Assembly (NCBI GenBank): GCA_036675035.1
Contig: JAKFFO010000206.1
Location: 1-8,302, forward strand
From: MESE01 sp036675035
Lineage (GTDB): Bacteria > Pseudomonadota > Gammaproteobacteria > Burkholderiales > Burkholderiaceae_D
Direction: 5' to 3'
Length of the DNA: 8,302 nt
Under the pieces are notes generated by a model. The model was not told the origin of the DNA, ran no database searches, and saw only the letters and a list, made by a program, of their open reading frames with translations. Made by a program: the position numbers and the translations under genes. Below, one piece after another: positions 1 to 5,821 of the stretch (position 1 is the first letter of the stretch; each line of letters opens with the position of its first letter).

Positions 1-1023
1 GTGGCAGCCGCCTCTTTCATGGCCAAGATCGTGCGCGAAGCCGGCGGCTTCCAGACTTCCAGCAGCGGCCCCCTGATGCGCGCGCAAGTCCAGATCATGG
101 GTTTGACCGATCCTTACGGCGCGCGCCACGCCGTGCTTAATCACAAGCAGGAATTGATCGAGCTGGCGAATGGTCGCGACAAGGTGCTGATCGGCCTGGG
201 CGGCGGCTGCAAAGATATTGAAGTCCATGTGTTCGAGCAAACGCCCCGCGGCGCAATGGTCGTGGTGCATCTGATCGTCGATGTGCGCGATGCAATGGGC
301 GCCAACACGGTCAACACGATGGCCGAAGCGGTCGCGGGCCGGATTGAAGCAATTACTGGCGGCAAGGTCCTGCTGCGCATTCTATCGAACCTTGCGGACC
401 TCCGGCTTGCCCGCGCGCGCGTACAGATCCCACCCGCCCTGCTCAAGTCCGACAAGTACAGTGGCGAAGAAGTCATGAACGGCATCGTGGATGCGTACGT
501 CTTTGCAGCGGTCGACCCCTACCGCGCTGCCACGCATAACAAAGGCATCATGAACGGCATCGATCCCGTGATCGTCGCAACCGGCAACGATTGGCGGGCG
601 GTTGAAGCCGGCGCTCATGCCTATGCCTCGCGCAACGGCAGGTATACGTCGCTGACGACCTGGGAAATATCGCAACAAGGAGATCTGGTCGGCACGATTG
701 AAATGCCGATGCCGGTCGGCCTGGTCGGCGGTGCTACCAAGACCCATCCGCTTGCACGCCTGTCGCTGAAGATCATGCAATTAAAATCTGCGCAGGAACT
801 GGCCGAGATCGCGGTTGCGGTCGGCCTGGCGCAAAACATGGGCGCGTTACGGGCCTTATCTACCGAAGGCATACAGCGCGGCCACATGGCATTGCACGCA
901 CGCAATATAGCCATTGTCGCCGGCGCCAAAGGCGCGGACATCGATCGGATCGCGCGAGAAATGGTGGCGGCAAAGGATGTGCGTGCGGACTTCGCTGCCG
1001 AGTTGCTGAAAAAATCAGAGTAA
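1..1023 (+). CDS. mvaA: Class II (degradative) HMG-CoA reductase, 3' part only; 5' end outside window
   Basis: The frame is open from base 1 to a TAA stop at 1021-1023. It aligns without gaps to residues 87-426 of the complete reductase encoded at 4176-5456, with about 88% identity by my hand count (roughly 41 differences in 340). Class II landmarks are present: the DAMGAN dinucleotide motif, THNKGIMNG with the catalytic Lys (267 in P. mevalonii numbering), GNDW with the catalytic Asp (283), and QRGHMALHARN with the catalytic His (381). Asp146, which favours NAD(H) in the P. mevalonii enzyme, is kept. The catalytic Glu83 region lies before base 1, so the first codon (GTG) is not a start and the gene is cut by the window edge rather than broken. 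The usual Cys296 is Ser here. In this family the enzyme oxidises mevalonate plus CoA to HMG-CoA in the cytoplasm. It converges on the SDR gene with a 6-base gap. Whether it belongs to a second operon upstream cannot be seen. Confidence 0.95.
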   Translation: MAAASFMAKIVREAGGFQTSSSGPLMRAQVQIMGLTDPYGARHAVLNHKQELIELANGRDKVLIGLGGGCKDIEVHVFEQTPRGAMVVVHLIVDVRDAMGANTVNTMAEAVAGRIEAITGGKVLLRILSNLADLRLARARVQIPPALLKSDKYSGEEVMNGIVDAYVFAAVDPYRAATHNKGIMNGIDPVIVATGNDWRAVEAGAHAYASRNGRYTSLTTWEISQQGDLVGTIEMPMPVGLVGGATKTHPLARLSLKIMQLKSAQELAEIAVAVGLAQNMGALRALSTEGIQRGHMALHARNIAIVAGAKGADIDRIAREMVAAKDVRADFAAELLKKSE

Positions 1024-1029
1024 CTTACG

Positions 1030-1809
1030 TTATTGAGGCGCCCTGGCTGGATGCAACCAGTCAGGGGATTGGTTAATTCCCTGAATAGTCCAACCGCCGT
1101 CGGCGACGATGGTTTGCCCTGTGATATAACCAGCATCGCCGCAGGCAAGAAACTTGACGACGCTGGCGATTTCCGCGGGCTCGGCCAATCGACGCAGCGG
1201 GACACGCTCCAGCATCCAGTCTTCCTGCAGCGAACCGTTTGCAATCGCGTCGTCGATGATGGCAGTGCGCGTAAAACCGGGCGCCACCGCATTCACCCGG
1301 ATTCGATATGGCGCAGCTTCGACCGCCAATGACCGGGTCAACCCGACCATGCCGGCCTTTGCTGCCGTATAGGGGCCGCGACCGGGCAAGCCGACAAACG
1401 CCGCGGTTGACGCAATACTGACGATGGCACCGCCGCGCGCCTGCTTGATCATCCTCGGCATGGCTTCTGACGCACACAGGAAAAAGCCGTTCAGATGCGT
1501 GCCGATCACTGCGGACCAATTGTCGAATGACATTTGTCCAATCAGGCCGGAGCGCTGGATTCCGGCACTGTGCACGACGATATCGATGCCCTGTCTGGCC
1601 GCGTCGATCTGGCTGAACACACTGGCCACCTGGTCAGGCTGAGAGACATCGGCATCCAGATAAATGACGCCATCGCGGGCTTGCTTCGGTACTGCGCGAT
1701 CGAGCGAAAAGACTTTCACGCCATCTTCCGTGAGTGCCAGTACGATGGCGTCCCCGATACCGTTAGCGCCGCCGGTTACCAGCGCGATGCGTTGCTTGAC
1801 ATTATTCAT
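1030..1809 (-). CDS. Short-chain dehydrogenase/reductase (SDR), possibly 3-hydroxybutyrate dehydrogenase-like
   Basis: This 259-residue protein is a classical SDR by length and motifs. It has a TGGANGIG cofactor loop at residues 12-19, Asp37 at the end of the second strand (suggesting NAD rather than NADP), HSAG at 80-83 in place of the usual NNAG, Asn107, catalytic Ser134, and YTAAK at 147-151 with the Tyr/Lys pair. RVNAVAPGF at 171-179 and GQTIVADGGW at 231-240 are typical C-terminal segments, followed by a Pro-rich tail. The ATG at 1807-1809 has only a weak AGAAG ribosome site five bases upstream. It is the last gene of the minus-strand operon, 85 bases after the binding-protein gene. HMG-CoA lyase releases acetoacetate, so a 3-hydroxybutyrate dehydrogenase role is attractive, but SDR substrates cannot be read from sequence. 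Oxidation of another hydroxy acid or alcohol in the same route is equally possible. The SDR family call is firm; the substrate is not. Confidence 0.9.
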   Translation of the reverse strand: MNNVKQRIALVTGGANGIGDAIVLALTEDGVKVFSLDRAVPKQARDGVIYLDADVSQPDQVASVFSQIDAARQGIDIVVHSAGIQRSGLIGQMSFDNWSAVIGTHLNGFFLCASEAMPRMIKQARGGAIVSIASTAAFVGLPGRGPYTAAKAGMVGLTRSLAVEAAPYRIRVNAVAPGFTRTAIIDDAIANGSLQEDWMLERVPLRRLAEPAEIASVVKFLACGDAGYITGQTIVADGGWTIQGINQSPDWLHPARAPQ

Positions 1810-1838
1810 GGAGACTTCTGTAATTACGTTTTGTTATA

Positions 1839-1855
1839 CATGCCTGGAAAGCATG
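1839..1855 (-). promoter_or_regulatory. Small hairpin in the gap between binding-protein and SDR genes
   Basis: CATGC at 1839-1843 pairs perfectly with GCATG at 1851-1855 around a 7-base loop. In the operon mRNA it immediately follows the stronger hairpin at 1855-1881, sharing one base with it. No run of T follows on the minus strand, so it does not look like a terminator. A role in mRNA stability or processing is an inference. Confidence 0.4.
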
Positions 1856-1881
1856 ACAAGCGCGGTCGACCCGCGCTCGTC
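1855..1881 (-). promoter_or_regulatory. Strong GC-rich intercistronic hairpin after the binding-protein gene
   Basis: An 11-bp stem (arms 1855-1865 and 1871-1881) closes a 5-base loop, with the pattern GACGAGCGCGG - GTCGA - CCGCGCTTGTC on the minus strand. The one imperfect position is a G.U wobble in minus-strand RNA but would be an A.C mismatch in plus-strand RNA, so the structure fits the operon transcript. It begins 13 bases after the binding-protein stop codon. No U-tract follows, which argues against a rho-independent terminator. In other transporter operons such hairpins protect the upstream binding-protein message from 3' exonucleases; that role here is inferred. Confidence 0.6.
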
Positions 1882-1894
1882 ACTTATTTTTCAC

Positions 1895-3097
1895 TTATTT
1901 TTTCAAGAGCGCGCATTTGGATTCGGAAACTTTCATGTACGCTTCCTCGCCCGGGACGGTTGCCACGATTTTCAGGTAATCCCATGGCTTTTTCGACTCG
2001 GCCGGTGTCTTTACCTGCATCAGGTACATGTCATGAATGTAGCGGCCGTCGCCGCGGATATAGCCCTTGCTGTAGAAATCATCGATCTTCATCTTCTTCA
2101 GTTCTGCCATGACCTTATCGGCGTCATCGGTGCCGGCAGCCTTCACCGCTTTCAGGTAAGTGGCAGTGGCCGAATAGTCAGCGGCCTGGTGCGAGCTCGG
2201 CATCCGCTTCATTTTTGCAAAGAACCGGTTGGAGAATTTGCGCGACGCTTCATCCTTGTCCCAATACCAGCTATCGGCCATCAGCAAGCCTTGCGCGACC
2301 GGCAGGCCGAGCGCATGGATATCGTTGATCACCATCAGCAAGCCGGCGAGCTTCATGTTCTTGGTCAAACCAAAGTCATGCGCGGCCTTGATCGAATTGA
2401 TCGTGTCTTCACCGGCATTGGCCAGGCCCAGTATCTGCGCTTTCGACGCCTGTGCCTGCAGGATGTACGATGACATGTCGTTGGACAGCGGCGGATGCTT
2501 GACCGACCCCACCACCGAGCCGCCTTTGGCCTTGATGACTTCGGTGGCTTGATCGGCCAGGGAATGGCCGAAGGAATAGTCGGCCACCAGCATGAACCAG
2601 TTCTTGCCGCCCTGGTCCACGACTGCCGAGCCGGTCACTCTTGCCAAGGCAACGGTGTCGTACTCATAGTGGACGGTATAGGGGGTGCATTCCTCGTTGG
2701 TCAGCCGCGCCGAACCGGCAGCGACCGGGAAAAATACACGTTTCTTTTCCGAAATGACTTTATTGACGGCCAGAGCAGCACCCGAGTTGGCGCCGCCGAC
2801 AATCATCTTGACATCCCTTTGGTCAATCCACTCGCGCGCCTTCGATGCGGCAATATCGGCCTTGTTGAGGTGGTCGGCCGTGAGCACTTCGATCTTGCGG
2901 CCCAGCACTGTTCCGCCGAAATCCTCCACCGCCATCCTGATGGCTTCGGCGCCGCCGGGGCCGTCGGTATCCTGATAGGCGCCCGACATGTCGGTGATAA
3001 AGCCAATGCGCAGCGGCTCCTTAGATTGCGCGTGTGCAGCAACCGAGAGCAAGCTCATGGTGGCGACTGCTATGCCGGAAAGAAACTGTTTATTCAT
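1895..3097 (-). CDS. Periplasmic substrate-binding protein of a branched-chain amino acid-type (LivK/HAAT) ABC transporter
   Basis: This is a 400-residue exported binding protein. Residues 1-23 form a Sec signal peptide: MNKQ, a hydrophobic core, then AHA followed by QS as the likely cleavage site. The mature part starts with PLRIGFITDMSG at about 28-39, the typical first strand of the Peripla_BP_6 fold, and length and pattern continue to fit that family. GGANSG (101-106) and GYIRGDGRYIHDMYLMQVK (345-363) are further typical segments. There are only two cysteines, Cys137 and Cys395, which could form a disulfide in the periplasm. The start has a strong AAAGGAG site seven bases upstream. It lies 72 bases after HMG-CoA lyase and 85 before the SDR. 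No permease or ATPase genes accompany it in the window, so it must share a transporter encoded elsewhere or act as a sensor component. The family covers amino acids, amides and aromatic or short carboxylic acids. The operon suggests mevalonate or a related acid, but this is inference. Confidence 0.92.
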   Translation of the reverse strand: MNKQFLSGIAVATMSLLSVAAHAQSKEPLRIGFITDMSGAYQDTDGPGGAEAIRMAVEDFGGTVLGRKIEVLTADHLNKADIAASKAREWIDQRDVKMIVGGANSGAALAVNKVISEKKRVFFPVAAGSARLTNEECTPYTVHYEYDTVALARVTGSAVVDQGGKNWFMLVADYSFGHSLADQATEVIKAKGGSVVGSVKHPPLSNDMSSYILQAQASKAQILGLANAGEDTINSIKAAHDFGLTKNMKLAGLLMVINDIHALGLPVAQGLLMADSWYWDKDEASRKFSNRFFAKMKRMPSSHQAADYSATATYLKAVKAAGTDDADKVMAELKKMKIDDFYSKGYIRGDGRYIHDMYLMQVKTPAESKKPWDYLKIVATVPGEEAYMKVSESKCALLKK

Positions 3098-3104
3098 GTT
3101 GAAT

Positions 3105-3111
3105 CTCCTTT
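3105..3111 (-). promoter_or_regulatory. Strong ribosome binding site of the binding-protein gene
   Basis: AAAGGAG on the minus strand lies seven bases before the ATG at 3095-3097. It is a close match to the anti-Shine-Dalgarno with good spacing, much better than the SDR site, and consistent with high expression of a periplasmic binding protein. Confidence 0.75.
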
Positions 3112-3169
3112 GTAATGGGCCTTGAATGCCCGTTTTGATGTGGTGATACTGATACCCTGTTACGCCGGC

Positions 3170-4126
3170 TCAGGATGCTGCCGTGCCGGCTGCCGTTGTT
3201 GATTGTTTTGATGCAAGTGCCTTCGCGACATGTGCATTGCTTGGCCGTCCGAGATACGTGCTGATGTCATTGCCTGCTTCGATCAACAGCGCCAGATCGA
3301 GACCGGTTTCAATGCCGAGTTGCTGCATCAGGTAAGCGACATCCTCGGTGGAGACATTGCCGGTCGCCCCAGGTGAGTAAGGACACCCGCCCAAGCCTGC
3401 TATAGAGCTATCGAAAACTGTGATGCCACTTTCCAGGCTGGCGTAAATATTGGCAATTGCCATGCCGTAGGTATCGTGAAAATGTCCCGCCAGTGCCGTG
3501 ACCGGCACCTGGCTTGCACAGGCATCAATCATCCTGCGGGTCGCCAGCGGCGCACCAGCGCCGGTGGTGTCACCCAAGCTGACTTCGTAACACCCCATCG
3601 CATACAGTTCGCCGGCAACTTGCGCCACCTTATCGGGCTGCACAGCACCGGTAAAAGGGCAGTTCAGCACGCAGGAAACATATCCGCGTACCTTGACACC
3701 AGCTTTTCCGGCAGCCTCGAACACCGGGCGAAACCGGTTCAGGCTTTCGGCAATCGAACAATTGATATTTTTTTGCGAGAAGGCTTCCGATGCGGCGGCA
3801 AATACAGCGACTTCCTTGCAGCCGGTTTCCAGAGCCTGTTCCAGGCCACGCAGATTAGGCACCAATACCGAATAGGCGACCCCCGGCCTGGTGGACAGGC
3901 CGCGCACGACTTCTGCGCTATCGGCCATCTGCGGTACCCATTTTGGCGACACGAATGATCCAATCTCGATGGATTGAATCCCGGCATCGATCAAGCGATT
4001 GATCAAGGCGATTTTTACCTCGGTGGCGACCTGGACTTTTTCATTTTGCAAGCCGTCCCTGGCGCCAACCTCGACGATCTTGACCTGCCTGGGCACACTG
4101 CGCGCCGCGTAATCAAATAACGTCAT
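3170..4126 (-). CDS. mvaB: Hydroxymethylglutaryl-CoA lyase
   Basis: The 318-residue protein has the features of HMG-CoA lyase (DRE-TIM metallolyase fold). VGARDGLQNE at 20-29 holds the catalytic Arg23 and the metal-binding Asp24. SFVSPKWVPQMAD spans 57-69, and SLGDTTGAG lies at 183-191. HFHDTYG at 215-221 carries the metal-ligand histidines. The signature SIAGLGGCPYSPGATGN at 241-257 contains catalytic Cys248 and Asn257. The enzyme cleaves HMG-CoA to acetyl-CoA and acetoacetate in the cytoplasm. The C-terminal Ser/Thr/Ala-rich tail after about residue 305 looks like a non-conserved extension. The gene follows the complete HMG-CoA reductase by 49 bases, the same pair as in the mevalonate-degrading mvaAB operon of P. 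mevalonii. ATG at 4126 was chosen; a GTG one codon upstream (4129) sits closer to the optimal distance from the AAAAGGAG site and cannot be excluded. It could also serve leucine breakdown, but the neighbours favour mevalonate. Confidence 0.95.
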   Translation of the reverse strand: MTLFDYAARSVPRQVKIVEVGARDGLQNEKVQVATEVKIALINRLIDAGIQSIEIGSFVSPKWVPQMADSAEVVRGLSTRPGVAYSVLVPNLRGLEQALETGCKEVAVFAAASEAFSQKNINCSIAESLNRFRPVFEAAGKAGVKVRGYVSCVLNCPFTGAVQPDKVAQVAGELYAMGCYEVSLGDTTGAGAPLATRRMIDACASQVPVTALAGHFHDTYGMAIANIYASLESGITVFDSSIAGLGGCPYSPGATGNVSTEDVAYLMQQLGIETGLDLALLIEAGNDISTYLGRPSNAHVAKALASKQSTTAAGTAAS

Positions 4127-4137
4127 CACCTTGTCCG

Positions 4138-4145
4138 CTCCTTTT
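4138..4145 (-). promoter_or_regulatory. Ribosome binding site of the HMG-CoA lyase gene, with adjoining mini-hairpin
   Basis: AAAAGGAG on the minus strand lies 11 bases before the ATG at 4126 and 8 before the alternative GTG at 4129, so it leaves the start choice open by one codon. A perfect 5-bp hairpin (TTCGA 4144-4148, TCGAA 4152-4156, loop of three) sits directly 5' of it and overlaps its first two A residues. Whether that affects translation is unknown. Confidence 0.6.
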
Positions 4146-4175
4146 CGACAATCGAATGCAGTTGTAGAGATGCGC

Positions 4176-4191
4176 TTATTGGTACTCTTTC
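4176..4191. repeat. 16-bp exact direct repeat, copy A (3' end of complete mvaA)
   Basis: TTATTGGTACTCTTTC covers the stop codon and last codons (Lys-Glu-Tyr-Gln) of the complete reductase gene. An identical 16-mer occurs at 5579-5594 in the same orientation, upstream of the same gene, so the pair brackets it. A 16-base exact match is unlikely by chance in a window this size (about 0.01 expected, assuming even base composition). Confidence 0.75.
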
Positions 4192-5456
4192 AGCAATTCG
4201 ATCGCATAGTCGGTTCGCACATCTCGTTCGGCAGCCATTTTTTGTGCAATCTTGTCGATCAATGCGCCTTTGGCGCCGGCGGCAATCGCGATATTGCGGG
4301 CATGCAGTGCCATATGCCCGCGCTGAATCCCTTCGGTCGACAAAGCACGCAAAGCGCCCATGTTCTGCGCCAGGCCGACAGCGACGGCGATCTCAGCCAA
4401 TTCCTGCGCCGATTTCAACTGCATGATCTTGAGCGACAGGCGGGCCAACGGATGCGTCTTGGTGGCGCCGCCCACCAGGCCGACTGGCATCGGCATCTCG
4501 ATCGTCCCGACCAGGTCGCCCTGTTTTGAAATTTCCCAGGTAGTCAGCGACGTATAGCGGCCGTCACGGCAGGCATAGGCATGGGCACCGGCCTCGACCG
4601 CGCGCCAGTCATTACCGGTTGCGACGATAACCGGATCGATGCCATTCATGATGCCCTTGTTATGGGTGGCGGCGCGATACGGATCGACTGCGGCGAACGT
4701 GTACGCATCGACGATGCCATTGATGACATCTTCGCCGCTGTACTTGTCGGTTTTGAGCAGCGCTGCCGGAATCTGTACCCGGGCGCGTGCCAGACGAAGA
4801 TCCGCCAGATTGGACAGGATTCGCAGGCGCACCTTGCCGCCGGTGATTTCTTCGACCCGCGGCGCTACCGTTTCCGCCATCGTATTGACAGTGTTGGCGC
4901 CCATCGCGTCGCGCACATCGACAATCAAGTGCATCACCACCATTGGGCCGCGCGGCGTGTCTGGAAAGACATGGACTTCAATGTCGCGGCAACCACCACC
5001 CAGGCCAATCAGCACTTTGTCGCGCTGGTTAGCCATCTCGATAATTTCCTGCCGATGGTTCAGCAACGCGTGGCGTGCGCCATAGGGGTCCGTCAATTCC
5101 ATGATTTGCACCTGGGCGCGCATCAGCGGACCGCTGCTCGATGTCTGGAAGCCGCCGGCGCTGCGGATCAGCTTTGCCATGAACGATGCCGCTGCGACCA
5201 CGGAAGGCTCTTCGACTACCATCGGCACCAGAACATCGCGGCCATTGATCTGGAAGTAGCCAGCCACCGAATACGGCAGCTCGAACTTGCCAATGACATT
5301 TTCCACCATGCCATTTGCAGTTTCTAATGACAAAGCATCTGGCTCGGCAATCAACGCGCGTTCCTCTGCCGTCAAACCGACCTTATTGACGATTTCGTCT
5401 AGGCGGGCGGCAGGATCCAAAGCGCGGAAGTTAGGCAAGCGGGAATCAATATTCAT
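4176..5456 (-). CDS. mvaA: Class II (degradative, NAD-linked) HMG-CoA reductase, complete
   Basis: The 426-residue protein is a full-length class II HMG-CoA reductase. Counting from the chosen start, key residues fall at exactly the P. mevalonii positions: catalytic Glu83 in VVEEPSVV, Lys267 in THNKG, Asp283 in GNDW, and His381 in QRGHMALHARN. Asp146, linked to NAD(H) preference, is present, as are DAMGAN at 183-188 and Cys156 and Cys296. ENVIGKFELPYSVA (52-65) is the conserved N-terminal CoA/substrate segment. In degraders the enzyme oxidises (R)-mevalonate plus CoA with two NAD+ to HMG-CoA. The start at 5456 is supported by GGAGG five bases upstream and by the numbering match; an upstream in-frame start near 5492 would add 12 residues and lacks this support. 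It is the first gene of the minus-strand operon, facing the divergent regulator. A second, diverged copy lies at the left edge in opposite orientation. Confidence 0.97.
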   Translation of the reverse strand: MNIDSRLPNFRALDPAARLDEIVNKVGLTAEERALIAEPDALSLETANGMVENVIGKFELPYSVAGYFQINGRDVLVPMVVEEPSVVAAASFMAKLIRSAGGFQTSSSGPLMRAQVQIMELTDPYGARHALLNHRQEIIEMANQRDKVLIGLGGGCRDIEVHVFPDTPRGPMVVMHLIVDVRDAMGANTVNTMAETVAPRVEEITGGKVRLRILSNLADLRLARARVQIPAALLKTDKYSGEDVINGIVDAYTFAAVDPYRAATHNKGIMNGIDPVIVATGNDWRAVEAGAHAYACRDGRYTSLTTWEISKQGDLVGTIEMPMPVGLVGGATKTHPLARLSLKIMQLKSAQELAEIAVAVGLAQNMGALRALSTEGIQRGHMALHARNIAIAAGAKGALIDKIAQKMAAERDVRTDYAIELLKEYQ

Positions 5457-5461
5457 GTAGG

Positions 5462-5466
5462 CCTCC
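5462..5466 (-). promoter_or_regulatory. Ribosome binding site that decides the mvaA start
   Basis: GGAGG on the minus strand lies five bases before the ATG at 5454-5456. This supports the 426-residue protein over a longer frame that opens at about 5492. Confidence 0.75.
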
Positions 5467-5550
5467 AGTAATTTCAGGTTGATCGCAAGCAAGTGGCGAT
5501 ACCAATAGAAATAGTATAGGCAGCCCAGCGGAGGATTTATATGTGAATAA

Positions 5551-5578
5551 AGTATATAAATTGAGATAAATTATGTAA
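5551..5578 (-). promoter_or_regulatory. Candidate operon promoter (minus strand, AT-rich)
   Basis: On the minus strand, a TTACAT -35-like hexamer (5573-5578), a 16-base spacer and a TATACT -10-like hexamer (5551-5556) precede mvaA. The start would fall near 5544, giving a leader of about 90 bases. The spacer holds two ATAAATT copies exactly 10 bp apart (5556-5562 and 5566-5572). The -35 is poor, which would suit an activator-dependent promoter. A second TATACT (5513-5518) has no good -35 partner. Prediction by eye only. Confidence 0.4.
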
Positions 5579-5594
5579 TTATTGGTACTCTTTC
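5579..5594. repeat. 16-bp exact direct repeat, copy B (upstream of mvaA)
   Basis: This is identical to 4176-4191 and adjoins the candidate -35 element of the operon. On the minus strand the next position outward is shared and the one after differs (CCGAAAG here, CTGAAAG in the gene end). Beyond that no coding similarity to the reductase continues, so this is at most a short remnant. It overlaps the palindrome at 5586-5600. Confidence 0.75.
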
Positions 5595-5600
5595 GGAGTA
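5586..5600. promoter_or_regulatory. Palindrome TACTC-N5-GAGTA, candidate operator
   Basis: This perfect 5-bp inverted repeat with a 5-base centre lies just upstream of the candidate minus-strand -35 element. Its centre is about 50 bp from the predicted transcription start. That position and symmetry fit a dimeric activator site. The stem is short, so chance is possible. Confidence 0.3.
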
Positions 5601-5602
5601 TT

Positions 5603-5673
5603 TGGTGTGTGATTATTTTGCGTCGCACCATATTTTTTGCGCAACGTCTTAGAAAGTCTTGAAGTGGTGTGTG
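5603..5673. repeat. Spaced direct repeats TGGTGTGTG, candidate regulator half-sites
   Basis: TGGTGTGTG occurs at 5603-5611 and again at 5665-5673, 62 bp apart (close to six helical turns). Between them CGCACCA at 5624-5630 matches the inverted sequence with one mismatch. They lie in the centre of the divergent promoter region, upstream of both genes' predicted promoters, where a shared regulator could bind. No experimental consensus is known to me. Confidence 0.35.
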
Positions 5674-5714
5674 GTCATCGGGAAGTTGTTGCCACGTCAG
5701 TACTTAGGCTTGGT

Positions 5715-5754
5715 TCGCGTAGCGCGACGGCTTGACCTGAATGGCATGTGCACA
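5715..5754. promoter_or_regulatory. Two short palindromes upstream of the regulator gene
   Basis: TCGCG-TAG-CGCGA (5715-5727) is a perfect 5-bp inverted repeat, and TGTGCACA (5747-5754) is an 8-base palindrome. Both lie between the spaced repeats and the regulator's candidate promoter and could be operator elements for autoregulation. Each is short enough to occur by chance. Confidence 0.25.
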
Positions 5755-5769
5755 ATATCCACCTGACGC

Positions 5770-5798
5770 TTGACGCAACCAAAGTGCAAAGATATGCC
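5770..5798 (+). promoter_or_regulatory. Candidate promoter of the GAF/PucR regulator gene
   Basis: A TTGACG -35 (5770-5775, five of six matches to consensus), a 17-base spacer and a weak TATGCC -10 (5793-5798) are seen. Transcription would start about 17 bases before the ATG at 5822, leaving a short leader that still includes GAGAAG at 5811-5816. A second TTGACC at 5732-5737 could be an alternative -35. Confidence 0.4.
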
Positions 5799-5821
5799 TT
5801 TATCGCAAATGAGAAGCCATA

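Noticed and set aside
1..3. GTG at base 1 as the true start of the left reductase
   Set aside because: It aligns to residue 87 of the complete paralog, after the essential Glu83, so it is an internal Val codon at the window edge.
2495..3115. Plus-strand open frame opposite the binding-protein gene
   Set aside because: It lies wholly opposite a gene with clear signal peptide, family pattern and ribosome site; its translation shows no recognisable features.
3112..3135. GGGC-N7-GCCC hairpin between lyase and binding-protein genes
   Set aside because: The core stem is only four pairs with one mismatch further out and no T-tract; too weak to list as a feature.
5457..5492. Longer start of the complete reductase adding 12 residues
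   Set aside because: The ATG at 5456 has GGAGG at good spacing and gives numbering that matches P. mevalonii catalytic residues exactly.
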